Below, one piece after another: positions 8,439 to 18,328 of a DNA stretch of 64,000 nucleotides. This stretch comes from Mycoavidus cysteinexigens_B. Lineage in GTDB: Bacteria > Pseudomonadota > Gammaproteobacteria > Burkholderiales > Burkholderiaceae. The stretch lies in NCBI GenBank assembly GCA_031963465.1, contig JASSUG010000008.1, positions 78,144 to 142,143 on the forward strand. The letters run 5' to 3'. The position numbers and the translations under genes are program-made. Below the pieces are notes generated by a model. It had not been told where the DNA came from and made no database searches. It worked only from the letters and a program-made list of their open reading frames with translations. Every line of letters starts with the position of its first letter. Positions within the stretch are counted from its first letter, which is position 1.

Positions 8439-8987
8439 TTACAGCGTTGCACCACCGACTGCCCGATTGCATGGGCACAGTTCATCGGTTTGCAGGCCAT
8501 CCAAAATACGCAGAATTTCTTGCGGATTGCGACCCACATTGAGACTGTTGACCGAAACATGCTGAATCACATTGTCTGGATCCACAATAAACGTCGCACG
8601 CAGTGCTACGCCGGCCTCGTGGTCACGAATCCCGAGTTGGTCAATCAACTCTCCCCGGACATCACCAAACGCGTAGTGGTTAAGTTTGTCCAGATCTTTG
8701 TGCTCCCGACGCCAAGCCAGTTTGACAAATTCGTTGTCGCTGCTGCCACCGAGTAAGACGGCGTCACGATCGGCAAAGTCCTTCGTCAGTTTGCCAAACT
8801 CGACAATCTCAGTTGGGCAGACGAAGGTGAAATCTTTTGGGTAGAAGTAAATGATTTTCCATTTGCCCGGAAAGGATTGCTCAGTGATATTTTCAAATGC
8901 CGATTGCCCATTCTCTTCATGGTGATTGAAACCAGGCTTCACGGCGGTGACGGTAAAGGCTTCTAGTGTGTCACCAATGGTTTTCAT
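8439..8987 (-). CDS. ahpC: Peroxiredoxin AhpC
   Basis: A typical two-cysteine peroxiredoxin that reduces hydrogen peroxide and organic peroxides. The peroxidatic cysteine is C57 in FTFVCPTE, and the resolving cysteine is in the C-terminal ELCPCN motif. At 182 residues it is of the AhpD-coupled type rather than the AhpF-coupled type, which matches the neighbouring ahpD. AGGAG precedes the start. No oxyR gene is adjacent within the window. A likely function is defence against host or respiratory peroxide. Confidence 0.95.
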   Translation of the reverse strand: MKTIGDTLEAFTVTAVKPGFNHHEENGQSAFENITEQSFPGKWKIIYFYPKDFTFVCPTEIVEFGKLTKDFADRDAVLLGGSSDNEFVKLAWRREHKDLDKLNHYAFGDVRGELIDQLGIRDHEAGVALRATFIVDPDNVIQHVSVNSLNVGRNPQEILRILDGLQTDELCPCNRAVGGATL

Positions 8988-9000
8988 ATAAGGACTCCTG

Positions 9001-9115
9001 TGCGTGGTTAGAAATAAATTGGAACTTAAAATGTAGCAAGCAACTAAGTCAAAGTTTAAACCTATTAGTTATAAAATCCAATAGAATTTAACTAATATGC
9101 TAAGTGATTTTAGCA
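9001..9115 (-). promoter_or_regulatory. ahpC upstream region with AT-rich promoter and inverted repeat
   Basis: Read on the minus strand, a TTGACT hexamer and AT-rich sequence precede ahpC. CTATT and AATAG (about 9062-9084) form an inverted pair within the same region. The ATAG/CTAT spacing is only loosely like an OxyR site, so peroxide control by OxyR is a suggestion, not a call. Confidence 0.3.
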
Positions 9116-9219
9116 ATCAGAGGGGAATTCCATGGGAGGTTGCGCGGCGGCGGTGAATTCAAGCCAGCCTTCCCCTGCCTCAGCTAACGCTAAGCAACGC
9201 CGCGATCAGAATCAGTCGT

Positions 9220-10230
9220 TTATTGATTAGCAATCAGCCGCTCCGGCGCCAGTATGCCTTCGATTAAACGCGCCGTCCCTAAAAATTGAGAAGTCTCGCC
9301 GTAGACCCGCACCAGCGCCGTGTTGAGCGCTTCAGGTAGCGTGATGGGGGCTGGCTCCAGTGCTACTTCAGTAGGCAAGCGTAAGCGTTGCCCTTGCTTA
9401 AAACGGTGCGTTAGGTCGGCCGCCAGGCGCACAGCTGGGTAGGTTGAAAGTAAGGTGTCAGCGGGCTGCAAACACGCTAGGCGCGCCGTATGAGAAGCGC
9501 TTGAAAGCGCATCCAGCGTCACCGCATCGGTGAGTTGCAACGAGCCTACCCCGGTCCGGCGCAGCGCGCTTAAGTACGCCCCGCACCCGAGTGCTTCGCC
9601 AATGTCTTGCGCGAGCACACGTATATACGTTCCTTTACTACACTGCACGCGAATCTGCAGGGTGCCTGTTGCGATCGGCATTGCGTCTGGGGCGATCGGT
9701 AATGGACTTATTTGAGCGGATGTAGGTAGCGCACAATCGATCAATTCTAGCGCTTCAATCGTCACTGGACGCGCGTCACGCTCAAGCGTGATGCCTGCAC
9801 GCGCATATTCATACAGTGGCTTGCCATCTCGCTTAAGCGCTGAATACATGGGCGGCACTTGCCATATTTCGCCGCGAAAGCGGGCTAGCACATCATGGAC
9901 TGCTTGCAGTTCGCAGTGGACCGGTCGGGTCTGCACTATTTCGCCTTCGGCATCCGCCGTGGTCGTACAGACGCCGAGTACGAGCGTGGCTTCATAGAGC
10001 TTAGTTGCGTTCAGTAGATCGCTGGAGAATTTTGTGGCCTCGCCAAAACAGAGTGGCAAAAGGCCGGAAGCGAGCGGGTCAAGCGTGCCAGTGTGACCGG
10101 CTTTTTTCGCCAAAAGCAGCCGCTTAGCGCGAATTAACGCTTCATTGCTAGATAGGCCGAGAGGCTTATCAAGCAGGAGTACGCCATCCAGCGCATGCCG
10201 GGCAAGCTTAGTAGATTGAACATTCGCCAT
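9220..10230 (-). CDS. truB: tRNA pseudouridine(55) synthase TruB
   Basis: Converts U55 in the T loop of tRNAs to pseudouridine. The family start GVLLLDKPLGLSSNEAL and catalytic GHTGTLDPLASGLLPLC (Asp nucleophile) are present near residues 16-60, and the length of 336 is normal for beta-proteobacteria. It is the last gene of the rimP-nusA-infB-rbfA-truB operon, 47 bases after rbfA. Confidence 0.95.
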   Translation of the reverse strand: MANVQSTKLARHALDGVLLLDKPLGLSSNEALIRAKRLLLAKKAGHTGTLDPLASGLLPLCFGEATKFSSDLLNATKLYEATLVLGVCTTTADAEGEIVQTRPVHCELQAVHDVLARFRGEIWQVPPMYSALKRDGKPLYEYARAGITLERDARPVTIEALELIDCALPTSAQISPLPIAPDAMPIATGTLQIRVQCSKGTYIRVLAQDIGEALGCGAYLSALRRTGVGSLQLTDAVTLDALSSASHTARLACLQPADTLLSTYPAVRLAADLTHRFKQGQRLRLPTEVALEPAPITLPEALNTALVRVYGETSQFLGTARLIEGILAPERLIANQ

Positions 10231-10277
10231 AACTGTATGGAATGTATAGCGTCGTCAGCTGACTATCATGCGGCGCG

Positions 10278-10652
10278 TTAATCCTTCGCGCGCACTGTAT
10301 TGGCTTCATCAATTAAACGTGACATCTCCGCGGCTTTTTCAAGCGTCTCATCAAAGAGGAAGTGGAGCGTGGGGACCGTATGGATATGCAAGCGCTTAAA
10401 CAGCAAATTACGCAAATGCCCGGCGGCGTGGTTTAACGCTGTACTCGAGGTTTTCGGGTCCCCTGAGAGCGTAGTAAACCACACTTTGGCATGAGCATAA
10501 TCAGGCGTAAGCTCCACGCTTTGCAGCGTGACAAAGCCAATGCGAGGATCTTTCACTTCACCGCGCATGATCATTTCAGACAAATCACGTTGGATTTGAT
10601 CTGCGATGCGCGTGATGCGCTCAGGGTTAGTCCGTTTTTTAGGCATAGTCAA
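10278..10652 (-). CDS. rbfA: 30S ribosome-binding factor RbfA
   Basis: A small KH-fold factor that binds the 30S subunit and helps 16S rRNA 5'-end maturation. The N-terminus (RITRIADQIQRDLSEMI) and the LTPDYAHAKVWFT and LHFLFDETLEKA segments are characteristic. It starts 8 bases after the infB stop, so translation is probably coupled. The second ATG two codons in is an equally good start. Confidence 0.94.
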   Translation of the reverse strand: MTMPKKRTNPERITRIADQIQRDLSEMIMRGEVKDPRIGFVTLQSVELTPDYAHAKVWFTTLSGDPKTSSTALNHAAGHLRNLLFKRLHIHTVPTLHFLFDETLEKAAEMSRLIDEANTVRAKD

Positions 10653-10660
10653 TACAGCTT

Positions 10661-13600
10661 TTATAGTGTCCGTGCGACTTCCGTAATCTCAAAGGCTTCA
10701 AGTTGATCGCCTTCAAGGATATCGTTAAAGTTCTTAACGGACATACCGCATTCAAAGCCAGCCTTCACTTCACGTACATCGTCTTTGAAACGCTTAAGTG
10801 ACTCAAGCTCACCAGTATGGATCACCACATTGTTGCGTAATACACGTACCTGAGACGAGCGTTTAACCCATCCTTCGAGCACCATGCAACCCGCAACCGC
10901 GCCCATCTTAGGCACACGAAATACCTGCCGCACATCGACCAGACCAGAAATCACTTCTTTTTTCTCTGGCGCAAGCATGCCTGACATGGCCGCTTTCATT
11001 TCGTCGACGGCGTCGTAAATGATATTGTAGTAGCGAATATCAATACCGTTGGCTTCGGCAAGTTTACGCGCTTGCGCATCAGCGCGCGTATTAAAGCCGA
11101 TCACCACCGCTTTAGAGGCAGTCGCCAGATTTACATCCGACTCACTAATGCCACCCACGGCTGCATGCACAACTTGTACCCGCACTTCGTTGGTGGACAG
11201 TTTTGTCAATGTGTGGGTGAGTGCTTCTTGCGAACCTTGCACATCTGCTTTGATGATCAAGGAGAGGTTTTGGACTTCACCTTCAGCCATTTGATCAAAC
11301 ATGTTTTCAAGCTTCGCAGCTTGCTGTTTGGCTAGCTTAACATCACGGAATTTACCTTGGCGAAAGAGTGCAATCTCACGTGCTTTACGTTCATCTGGCA
11401 AGACGATGACTTCTTCGCCAGCGCGCGGCACTTCGGATAGCCCTTGAATTTCAACCGGAATCGAAGGACCTGCTTGCGTCGTTGGCTTACCATTTTCGTC
11501 CAGCATAGCGCGCACACGGCCATAAGCCGCGCCCACGAGCACAATATCGCCACCTTTTAAGGTCCCTGACTGCACTAAAATCGTCGCTACCGGTCCGCGC
11601 CCTTTATCCAACCGTGCTTCAATCACTAAACCCTTAGCCAAGGCTGTAACGGGTGCAGTTAATTCCAGTACTTCCGCCTGCAGTAAAATTTGCTCAAGCA
11701 ATTCATCAATACCCTCTCCCGTTTTAGCGGAAACGCGCATAAACGGAGCGTCGCCACCGTATTCTTCGGGAACTACACTTTGGGCAACCAACTCTTGCTT
11801 GACCCGTTCTTCATTCGCGCCAAGTTTGTCGATTTTATTGATCGCGACCACAATCGGCACATTGCCTGCTTTAGCATGAGCAATGGCTTCTTTGGTTTGT
11901 GGCATCACGCCATCGTCGGCCGCTACGACCAAGACGACGATATCCGTAGCCTTTGCGCCGCGTGCGCGCATGGCGGTGAAGGCCTCATGGCCAGGCGTAT
12001 CAAGGAAGGTAATAACCCCGCGTGGCGTTTCAACATGATAGGCGCCAATGTGCTGGGTAATGCCCCCGGCCTCGCCGGAGGCGACTTTAGCGCGGCGAAT
12101 ATAATCAAGCAGTGAGGTTTTACCATGATCCACATGGCCCATGACGGTCACGACCGGCGGCCGTGGCAATCTCTCTGCATCATATGAATCGCCTTCTGAC
12201 AACAATGCTTCTGGATCATCAAGCTTAGCCGCTAGCGCATTATGGCCCAACTCTTCAACCACGATCATTGCTGTTTCTTGATCCAGCACTTGGTTGATGG
12301 TCACCATCTGGCCTAGCTTCATCATGACTTTAATCACTTCAGAAGCCTTCACGGACATCTTATGCGCAAGTTCTGCCGCGGTAATGGTCTCAGGCACATG
12401 AACTTCGCGCACAATAGGCTCTGGCGCTTGAAAAGACGTACGGTCATCATGATGATGCTTGCGCCCGCCTTTAGGGCCTCCGCGCCAGCCACGGTCGACA
12501 CCGCCGCTAGCATCACCTCGAGTTTTGATACCCCGGCGCTTGGCCGCATCGTCTTGCCAACTCGATGTTTTGGCCGGTTTCTTTTTATCCGTGGTCGCAG
12601 TAACGCTGACTGGTTTTTTAACTTCTTTTTTGACCGCTGTGGCACCTGCTGGTTTTGCAGGTTTATGCAAGGTCCCTTTGGCAGCAACCGGCGGCGCTGC
12701 CGCTGGCTTTGGTTCTGCTGGCTTTGGTTCAACCGCGCGCATCGCTTTACGCGGCGTGCTCATCATTTCTCGAATGGCAAGTGCCTCTGCCTCAGCAGCA
12801 GCACGCCGGCGTTGGACTTCCGCTTCATCAACGGGCGCTTTTGCGACCATTTCATGTGCGCTAGCGCTGGCTTTTCTAACTACATAGCGCTGCCCAGTTC
12901 GCACGACAGTGGTTTGCCCATTTTGCGGTTTTTGCTCTGCGACTTGCGATTTTTGCTCCGCGACTTGCGGCTTTTGCTCTGTGACTTGCGGCTTTTTCTC
13001 TGTGAGCGGCGCCTGCTGAGTCGATTGGCTCAGTACCTTTGCCAAGGGCTGCAGCGGAGTCGGTGTCTCAGCTGGCACTGTTGCTTGAGTTACAGCGGCA
13101 GCTTGTACCGCAGCGGCTTGTTTAGCCGCAGCTTGTTTGACAGCCTCTTCTTCGGCACGACGGCGCTCAGCTTCGGCGGCTTCCTCGCGGCGCTTGCGCT
13201 CAGCTTCTTCCTGTGCGAGCTGTGCTTGGCGTTCCTGCTGTTCCTGCGCCTGACGAGCGAATAGTTCAGCCTGTTGGCGCGCTTCGTCCTCACGGCGGCG
13301 CTCCAACTCTGCTTCATTCACTTCGTTGGGCTCTGCCACAGGGGGCTCGCTAACCCGGGTCTCGCTAACATTTTCGTCACGTTTAACAAAGACACGCTTT
13401 TTCCGCACTTCAACTTGAATGGTACGAGCTTTGCCCGTAGCGTCAGATTGTCTAATTTCCGATACTTGTTTACGAGTCAGCGTAATTTTGCGTTTTTCCG
13501 CATCATCCGCACCATGGGCGCGGCGCAAATGCTCCAACAGACGTGCCTTATCGGCCTCCGACAGCGAATCATCCGTGCTTTTTTTATCAACGCCCGCTGC

Positions 13601-13675
13601 GCGTAATTGCTCTAGCAACACACCAGCAGGCATTTTAAGCTCCGCGGCAAATTGAGCTACATTATTGCTCGCCAT
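10661..13675 (-). CDS. infB: Translation initiation factor IF-2
   Basis: The GTPase that places initiator tRNA on the 30S subunit and promotes subunit joining. An IF2_N domain is at the start (VAQFAAELKMPAGVLLEQL). A long charged, low-complexity linker contains a short tandem repeat around QVAEQKP at about residues 230-255. A second IF2_N segment follows, then the G domain with GHVDHGKTSLLD and NKIDK, and domains II to IV. At 1004 residues it is the long beta-proteobacterial form. The initiator tRNA it handles is encoded at 18204-18280. Confidence 0.97.
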   Translation of the reverse strand: MASNNVAQFAAELKMPAGVLLEQLRAAGVDKKSTDDSLSEADKARLLEHLRRAHGADDAEKRKITLTRKQVSEIRQSDATGKARTIQVEVRKKRVFVKRDENVSETRVSEPPVAEPNEVNEAELERRREDEARQQAELFARQAQEQQERQAQLAQEEAERKRREEAAEAERRRAEEEAVKQAAAKQAAAVQAAAVTQATVPAETPTPLQPLAKVLSQSTQQAPLTEKKPQVTEQKPQVAEQKSQVAEQKPQNGQTTVVRTGQRYVVRKASASAHEMVAKAPVDEAEVQRRRAAAEAEALAIREMMSTPRKAMRAVEPKPAEPKPAAAPPVAAKGTLHKPAKPAGATAVKKEVKKPVSVTATTDKKKPAKTSSWQDDAAKRRGIKTRGDASGGVDRGWRGGPKGGRKHHHDDRTSFQAPEPIVREVHVPETITAAELAHKMSVKASEVIKVMMKLGQMVTINQVLDQETAMIVVEELGHNALAAKLDDPEALLSEGDSYDAERLPRPPVVTVMGHVDHGKTSLLDYIRRAKVASGEAGGITQHIGAYHVETPRGVITFLDTPGHEAFTAMRARGAKATDIVVLVVAADDGVMPQTKEAIAHAKAGNVPIVVAINKIDKLGANEERVKQELVAQSVVPEEYGGDAPFMRVSAKTGEGIDELLEQILLQAEVLELTAPVTALAKGLVIEARLDKGRGPVATILVQSGTLKGGDIVLVGAAYGRVRAMLDENGKPTTQAGPSIPVEIQGLSEVPRAGEEVIVLPDERKAREIALFRQGKFRDVKLAKQQAAKLENMFDQMAEGEVQNLSLIIKADVQGSQEALTHTLTKLSTNEVRVQVVHAAVGGISESDVNLATASKAVVIGFNTRADAQARKLAEANGIDIRYYNIIYDAVDEMKAAMSGMLAPEKKEVISGLVDVRQVFRVPKMGAVAGCMVLEGWVKRSSQVRVLRNNVVIHTGELESLKRFKDDVREVKAGFECGMSVKNFNDILEGDQLEAFEITEVARTL

Positions 13676-13765
13676 TCATTCCTCATTAATTTCTATTTCC
13701 CGCCTAAAACAGGCTCTTTCATGCTCTTGCTTGGGTTAAGCCAAGCGCACATCAACTCGCTACGC

Positions 13766-15241
13766 TTATTCGAACCAGTGTTCGCGTGCTTTCATGATTA
13801 AAGCTTTCGCAAGTTCTTCATCCATTGCAGCGATCTCAATAAGCTCGCTGGTATCCAATTCCGCTAATTCATCACGCGTTTGGATTTGGTGCGCAGCCAG
13901 TTTTGAAAGCAAGTCGGGATTCATGCCTTCAAGCGTTTTCAAATCAAGGGCGATATTTTCAACTTCCTCTTCGTTTGCAATCGCCATGGTCAACAGTGCA
14001 TTACGTCCTCGGTTACGCAACTCATGTACCGTAGCTTCATCCAATGCCTCAATTTCAAGCATTTCGTTCAGCGGTACATAAGCCACTTCTTCGAGGCTCG
14101 CAAAGCCTTCATCCAGTAAAATGTCAGCAACTTCTTCATCGACATCTAAACGGGCCATAAATAAATCACGCAAACCTGAACGTTCCTGCGCTTGCTTGTC
14201 AGCCGATTCGTCTGGCGTCATGATATTGATTTGCCAACCGGTAAGCTCACTGGCTAAACGCACGTTCTGTCCACTACGGCCAATTGCAACCGCCAATTCA
14301 GCATCGTCTACAACCACATCCATTGCATGTTTTTCTTCATCCACCATGATCGACTGCACAACCGCTGGCGCCAAGGCATTAATGACAAATTGGGCTGGCT
14401 CTTCCGACCAAAGTACGATATCGATATTTTCGCCGCCAAGTTCATTACGCACAGCTTGCACCCGCGAGCCACGAATGCCAACACATGTGCCAATCGGGTC
14501 GATTCTTTTATCATAGGCAACCACGGCGATTTTTGCACGTGTGCCTGGATCGCGCGCCGCCGATTTAATTTCAAGCAAACCTTGCTCGATCTCAGGCACT
14601 TCGATATCAAATAATTTCATCAGAAATTCTGGTGCCGTGCGCGAGAGTTCGATCTGCGGGCCGCGGGCGGTGCGGTCAATCTTAAGCAACCAAGCCCTAA
14701 CGCGATCACCGACGCGGAGATTATCCCGTGGAATCAGTTGATCACGACGCAACACCCCTTCAACACGCCCCGACTCAACAATCAAGTTGCCTTTATCAAG
14801 CCGCTTGATGGTACCCGTCATAATGACTTCGCCGCGCTCCAGAAAATCATTCAGAATCTGCTCGCGCTCAGCATCGCGAATCCTTTGTAGGATAACCTGT
14901 TTAGCTGCTTGTGCGCCAATCCGGCCAAAGCCAATCGATTCAACCAACTCTTCAAGATAATCGTCGACTTCGATATCCGGGATTTGCTCAAGCGCCTCAA
15001 ACAACAGAACCTGTTTATCGGGCTCTTGCAAGCCCGCCTCATCCGGCACCACTAGCCAACGACGGAAAGTTTCATGAGATCCATTGCTACGGTTAATCGC
15101 CACCCGAATCTCTACATCTTCATTGTAAAGCTTCTTGGTGGCTGAAGCGAGGGCCGCCTCAAGCGCAACAAAGACAACCTCTTTACTCACGTTTTTTTCG
15201 CGGGCGAGCGCATCTACCAGCATCAATACTTCGCGACTCAT
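13766..15241 (-). CDS. nusA: Transcription termination/antitermination factor NusA
   Basis: Binds RNA polymerase and nascent RNA to control pausing, termination and antitermination. The NusA N-domain is followed by S1 (GEVIMTGTIKRLDKGNLIVE), KH domains (GSRVQAVRNELGGENIDIV, GRSGQNVRLASELTGW) and two C-terminal acidic helix-hairpin-helix repeats. Length 491 is normal. It lies between rimP (13-base gap) and infB in the usual order. Confidence 0.97.
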   Translation of the reverse strand: MSREVLMLVDALAREKNVSKEVVFVALEAALASATKKLYNEDVEIRVAINRSNGSHETFRRWLVVPDEAGLQEPDKQVLLFEALEQIPDIEVDDYLEELVESIGFGRIGAQAAKQVILQRIRDAEREQILNDFLERGEVIMTGTIKRLDKGNLIVESGRVEGVLRRDQLIPRDNLRVGDRVRAWLLKIDRTARGPQIELSRTAPEFLMKLFDIEVPEIEQGLLEIKSAARDPGTRAKIAVVAYDKRIDPIGTCVGIRGSRVQAVRNELGGENIDIVLWSEEPAQFVINALAPAVVQSIMVDEEKHAMDVVVDDAELAVAIGRSGQNVRLASELTGWQINIMTPDESADKQAQERSGLRDLFMARLDVDEEVADILLDEGFASLEEVAYVPLNEMLEIEALDEATVHELRNRGRNALLTMAIANEEEVENIALDLKTLEGMNPDLLSKLAAHQIQTRDELAELDTSELIEIAAMDEELAKALIMKAREHWFE

Positions 15242-15254
15242 TGCTTTATAGCTC

Positions 15255-15689
15255 CTAAAATTCTATTTGCGGCACAAGGCGAGCCTTATCAAGGTCAGCT
15301 AAGGTAAAATCTAATACCGTTAGCCCTGCTTTGCCTTCAAATTGCAACTTCATGGTTTCACCTTGAGGTTGCTGCAAAATACCTCGGTATTGCTTACGGC
15401 CATCCAGCGTTTTTTTCAGTGTGACGACTGCCTCGCTGCCCGCAAAACGCTCAAAATCGGCCAATTTTTTGAGTGGCCGATCTAATCCTGGCGAGGACAC
15501 TTCAAGGCGCTCATAATCCACATTTTCAACCGTCAGCACATGCTGCAGTTGGTGGCTCACTTTTGCACAATCCTCAATCTTAATACCCGCTGCTTGATCA
15601 ATAAAAACACGCAACACACCACGCGCGCCATACTCAATATCAACCAGTTCATAACCCAGTCCATTGACTGTAGTTTCTATCAGTTGCAC
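15255..15689 (-). CDS. rimP: Ribosome maturation factor RimP
   Basis: Needed for 30S subunit assembly. The core VENVDYERLEVSSPGLDRPL and the GRKQYRGIL segment are diagnostic. A longer frame reaches 15761, but its first 24 residues are unlike the family. The GTG at 15689 (VQLIETTVNGLGYELVD) has GGAG seven bases upstream and gives the normal length of 144 residues, so that start is used. It is the first gene of the nusA-infB operon. Confidence 0.93.
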   Translation of the reverse strand: MQLIETTVNGLGYELVDIEYGARGVLRVFIDQAAGIKIEDCAKVSHQLQHVLTVENVDYERLEVSSPGLDRPLKKLADFERFAGSEAVVTLKKTLDGRKQYRGILQQPQGETMKLQFEGKAGLTVLDFTLADLDKARLVPQIEF

Positions 15690-15759
15690 GTATTGACTCC
15701 ACCCAAAGCTGCCTGAAAAATGGCTTAAGCGGCCTTTGCAGCGACACTGATCTGCTGCC

Positions 15760-15786
15760 AAAAAAAAATGGGCTCAATGCCCATCT
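15760..15786 (-). terminator. Intrinsic terminator in the rimP leader
   Basis: On the minus strand ATGGGC, loop ATTGA and GCCCAT are followed by an unbroken T-run. It lies about 70 bases upstream of the rimP GTG start. It could end transcription from upstream or act as an attenuator controlling the rimP-nusA-infB operon. Confidence 0.7.
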
Positions 15787-16075
15787 GTTTTGCTAGCTAC
15801 ATGCTTTACCTTGCGTTGCCGAGCTTAAGCTCCCATTAAGTTTATAATTCTATACTTTTTTCAGCCCAGCGACAATCTGAATCTAAAAGCCGGGAATCTA
15901 GGCCATGCTGAAAACACTCAATAATCTAAAGTTTAAAGCAGATAATGCAGTTAAATTGCAACGCCCACAAATAGTCCTTTGCGTGCCGCCAATGAAGCTG
16001 TAAGCTTGAGGCTTCAAGTGAGTCTGGGTCCTTCAAGAAACGAATTCGCACCTATCTGCTAACTGGAATGCTATT
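15787..16075. other. Divergent intergenic region between rimP and thiC
   Basis: About 290 bases holding the promoters of two divergent units. The TPP riboswitch expected before thiC was looked for: the CTGAGA core is absent, and only a weak CACCTATCTG and ACTGGAATGC echo is present just before the start. No gene is seen. Confidence 0.5.
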
Positions 16076-18031
16076 ATGACAACTACGAATAGTACTAAAC
16101 CAAAATTCATTTCCGCCACCGCGCATGTTGATAACGCGGCGATTGAGGCTTTGCCTAATTCGACCAAAATTTATGTGACTGGCTCACGGGCCGACCTGCG
16201 CGTGCCCATGCGCAAGATTGTACAAGCCGATACGCCAAGCAGTTTCGGTGCCGAAAAAAATCCGCCGCTGTTCGTCTACGATACCTCGGGCCCTTATACC
16301 GATCCGCAGGCCAAGATTGATATCCGCTGCGGTTTGGCGGCCTTGCGCGATACTTGGATTGAGGAACGCGGCGATACGGAAGCACTGCCGCAACCTAGCA
16401 GCCGCTTTGGCCGCGAACATACGGCCGACACAAGCCACACGGAGTCACAATTTTCCGGCTCCAAGCGCGCGCCACGGCGCGCCAAAGCAGGCGCCAATGT
16501 CAGTCAGATGCACTATGCGCGGCAGGGGATTATCACTCCTGAAATGGAGTTTATCGCCATCCGCGAGAACCAATGCCGCGCCGAATATCTCGCCAACCTA
16601 CGCAGCAGTGGCCCACAAGGCGAGCGGCTCGCCGCCTTACTCGGCCGCCAACATCCAGGACAGGCTTTTGGTGCGGCCCTGTCGAGCCAGCCAGGCTCAG
16701 TTAACCATACCTATGAAATTACGCCAGAATTTGTGCGCGACGAAATCGCCCGCGGCCGAGCCATCATCCCTGCCAATATCAATCACCCCGAACTCGAGCC
16801 GATGATCATCGGCCGCAATTTTTTGGTCAAAGTCAACGCCAATATCGGTAATTCAGCTCTGGGCTCATCGATTGGCGAAGAAGTTGATAAAATGACCTGG
16901 GCCATCCGTTGGGGTGCAGATACGGTGATGGATTTATCGACCGGCAAAAATATTCATGAAACCCGTGAATGGATTCTGCGCAACAGCCCCGTCCCTATTG
17001 GCACCGTACCCATTTACCAAGCACTTGAAAAGGTTAATGGCAAAGCCGAAGACTTAACCTGGGAAATTTTTCGCGACACCTTGATTGAACAGGCTGAACA
17101 AGGGGTAGATTACTTCACCATCCATGCCGGCGTGCTGCTGCGCTACGTACCAATGACCGCCAAACGCATGACCGGCATTGTGTCGCGTGGCGGCTCGATT
17201 ATTGCCAAATGGTGTCTAGCGCATCACCGCGAAAGCTTTATTTACGAGCATTTTGAAGAAATTTGCGCCATCATGAAAGCCTATGACGTCAGTTTTTCGC
17301 TCGGCGATGGGCTGCGTCCCGGTTCGATTTACGATGCTAATGATGAGGCTCAATTAGCCGAATTAAAAACGCTCGGCGAGCTCACCCAAGTCGCCTGGAA
17401 GCATGATGTGCAAGTCATGATTGAGGGTCCAGGCCATGTGCCGATGCAGTTAATCAAAGAAAATATGGAGTTGCAACTCGATTGGTGCGACGAAGCGCCC
17501 TTTTATACGCTGGGGCCGCTCACCACCGATATTGCGCCAGGCTACGATCATATTACGTCAGGCATTGGCGCCGCGATGATTGGCTGGTTTGGCACCGCCA
17601 TGCTCTGTTATGTCACCCCCAAAGAGCATCTAGGTCTGCCCAATAAAAACGATGTAAAAGAAGGCATGATCACCTATAAACTCGCCGCTCATGCTGCAGA
17701 TTTGGCCAAAGGGCATCCAGGCTCACAGATTCGCGATAATGCGCTGTCGAAGGCGCGTTTTGAGTTTCGTTGGGAAGATCAGTTTAATTTGGGCCTAGAT
17801 CCCGATAAAGCACGTGAATTTCATGATGAAACACTGCCTAAAGACTCTGCCAAAGTCGCGCATTTCTGTTCCATGTGCGGGCCACACTTTTGCTCCATGA
17901 AAATCACGCAAGATGTCCGTGAATACGCTGCCAAAGCAGGGATTTCGAACGAACAGGCGCTGGCTCAAGGCCAAACCGAAAAAGCGATTGAATTCATGCG
18001 CAGTGGGGCAGAAATTTATCAGCGTGATTAA
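16076..18031 (+). CDS. thiC: Phosphomethylpyrimidine synthase ThiC
   Basis: A radical-SAM enzyme that turns aminoimidazole ribotide into the pyrimidine (HMP) moiety of thiamine. The C-terminal iron-sulphur motif CSMCGPHFC is intact, and the core motifs ALGSSIGEEVDKMTWAIRWG and IEGPGHVPMQ are present. At 651 residues it is full length. No other thiamine gene is in the window. It is the only gene of its unit here and is followed by a strong hairpin. Confidence 0.97.
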   Translation: MTTTNSTKPKFISATAHVDNAAIEALPNSTKIYVTGSRADLRVPMRKIVQADTPSSFGAEKNPPLFVYDTSGPYTDPQAKIDIRCGLAALRDTWIEERGDTEALPQPSSRFGREHTADTSHTESQFSGSKRAPRRAKAGANVSQMHYARQGIITPEMEFIAIRENQCRAEYLANLRSSGPQGERLAALLGRQHPGQAFGAALSSQPGSVNHTYEITPEFVRDEIARGRAIIPANINHPELEPMIIGRNFLVKVNANIGNSALGSSIGEEVDKMTWAIRWGADTVMDLSTGKNIHETREWILRNSPVPIGTVPIYQALEKVNGKAEDLTWEIFRDTLIEQAEQGVDYFTIHAGVLLRYVPMTAKRMTGIVSRGGSIIAKWCLAHHRESFIYEHFEEICAIMKAYDVSFSLGDGLRPGSIYDANDEAQLAELKTLGELTQVAWKHDVQVMIEGPGHVPMQLIKENMELQLDWCDEAPFYTLGPLTTDIAPGYDHITSGIGAAMIGWFGTAMLCYVTPKEHLGLPNKNDVKEGMITYKLAAHAADLAKGHPGSQIRDNALSKARFEFRWEDQFNLGLDPDKAREFHDETLPKDSAKVAHFCSMCGPHFCSMKITQDVREYAAKAGISNEQALAQGQTEKAIEFMRSGAEIYQRD

Positions 18032-18060
18032 GCGAAATAAAGCGTAATCATTGAAAACAC

Positions 18061-18086
18061 GGCGAGCGGACAGAGCCCCGCTCGCC
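18061..18086 (+). terminator. Strong hairpin downstream of thiC
   Basis: GGCGAGCGG pairs perfectly with CCGCTCGCC across an eight-base loop. There is no T-run, so it may be a stabilising 3' hairpin or a Rho-assisted terminator. Confidence 0.5.
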
Positions 18087-18159
18087 CGCTTGCCGCCCAT
18101 CCCCCTTATCAGCCAAGCAAACTCGACAGGCGATTTTACAAAAAATAAAAAGAATTTAC

Positions 18160-18188
18160 TTGCATAAACTAGAACAGTTTGCTATAGT
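18160..18188 (+). promoter_or_regulatory. Sigma-70 promoter of the initiator tRNA
   Basis: TTGCAT and TATAGT are separated by 17 bases, with an A/T-rich stretch just upstream resembling an UP element. The tRNA begins 15 bases after the -10 box. Confidence 0.7.
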
Positions 18189-18203
18189 TTCGTTCTTACC
18201 GGA

Positions 18204-18280
<77 letters not shown>

Positions 18281-18328
18281 ACTTAGCATTGCCTGTGTCT
18301 TACAGGCAATCGCATCAAATGCTTGATT

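Noticed and set aside
15787..16075. TPP riboswitch before thiC
   Set aside because: Only a weak CACCTATCTG/ACTGGAATGC echo is present; the CTGAGA and ACCC core elements are not found in order.
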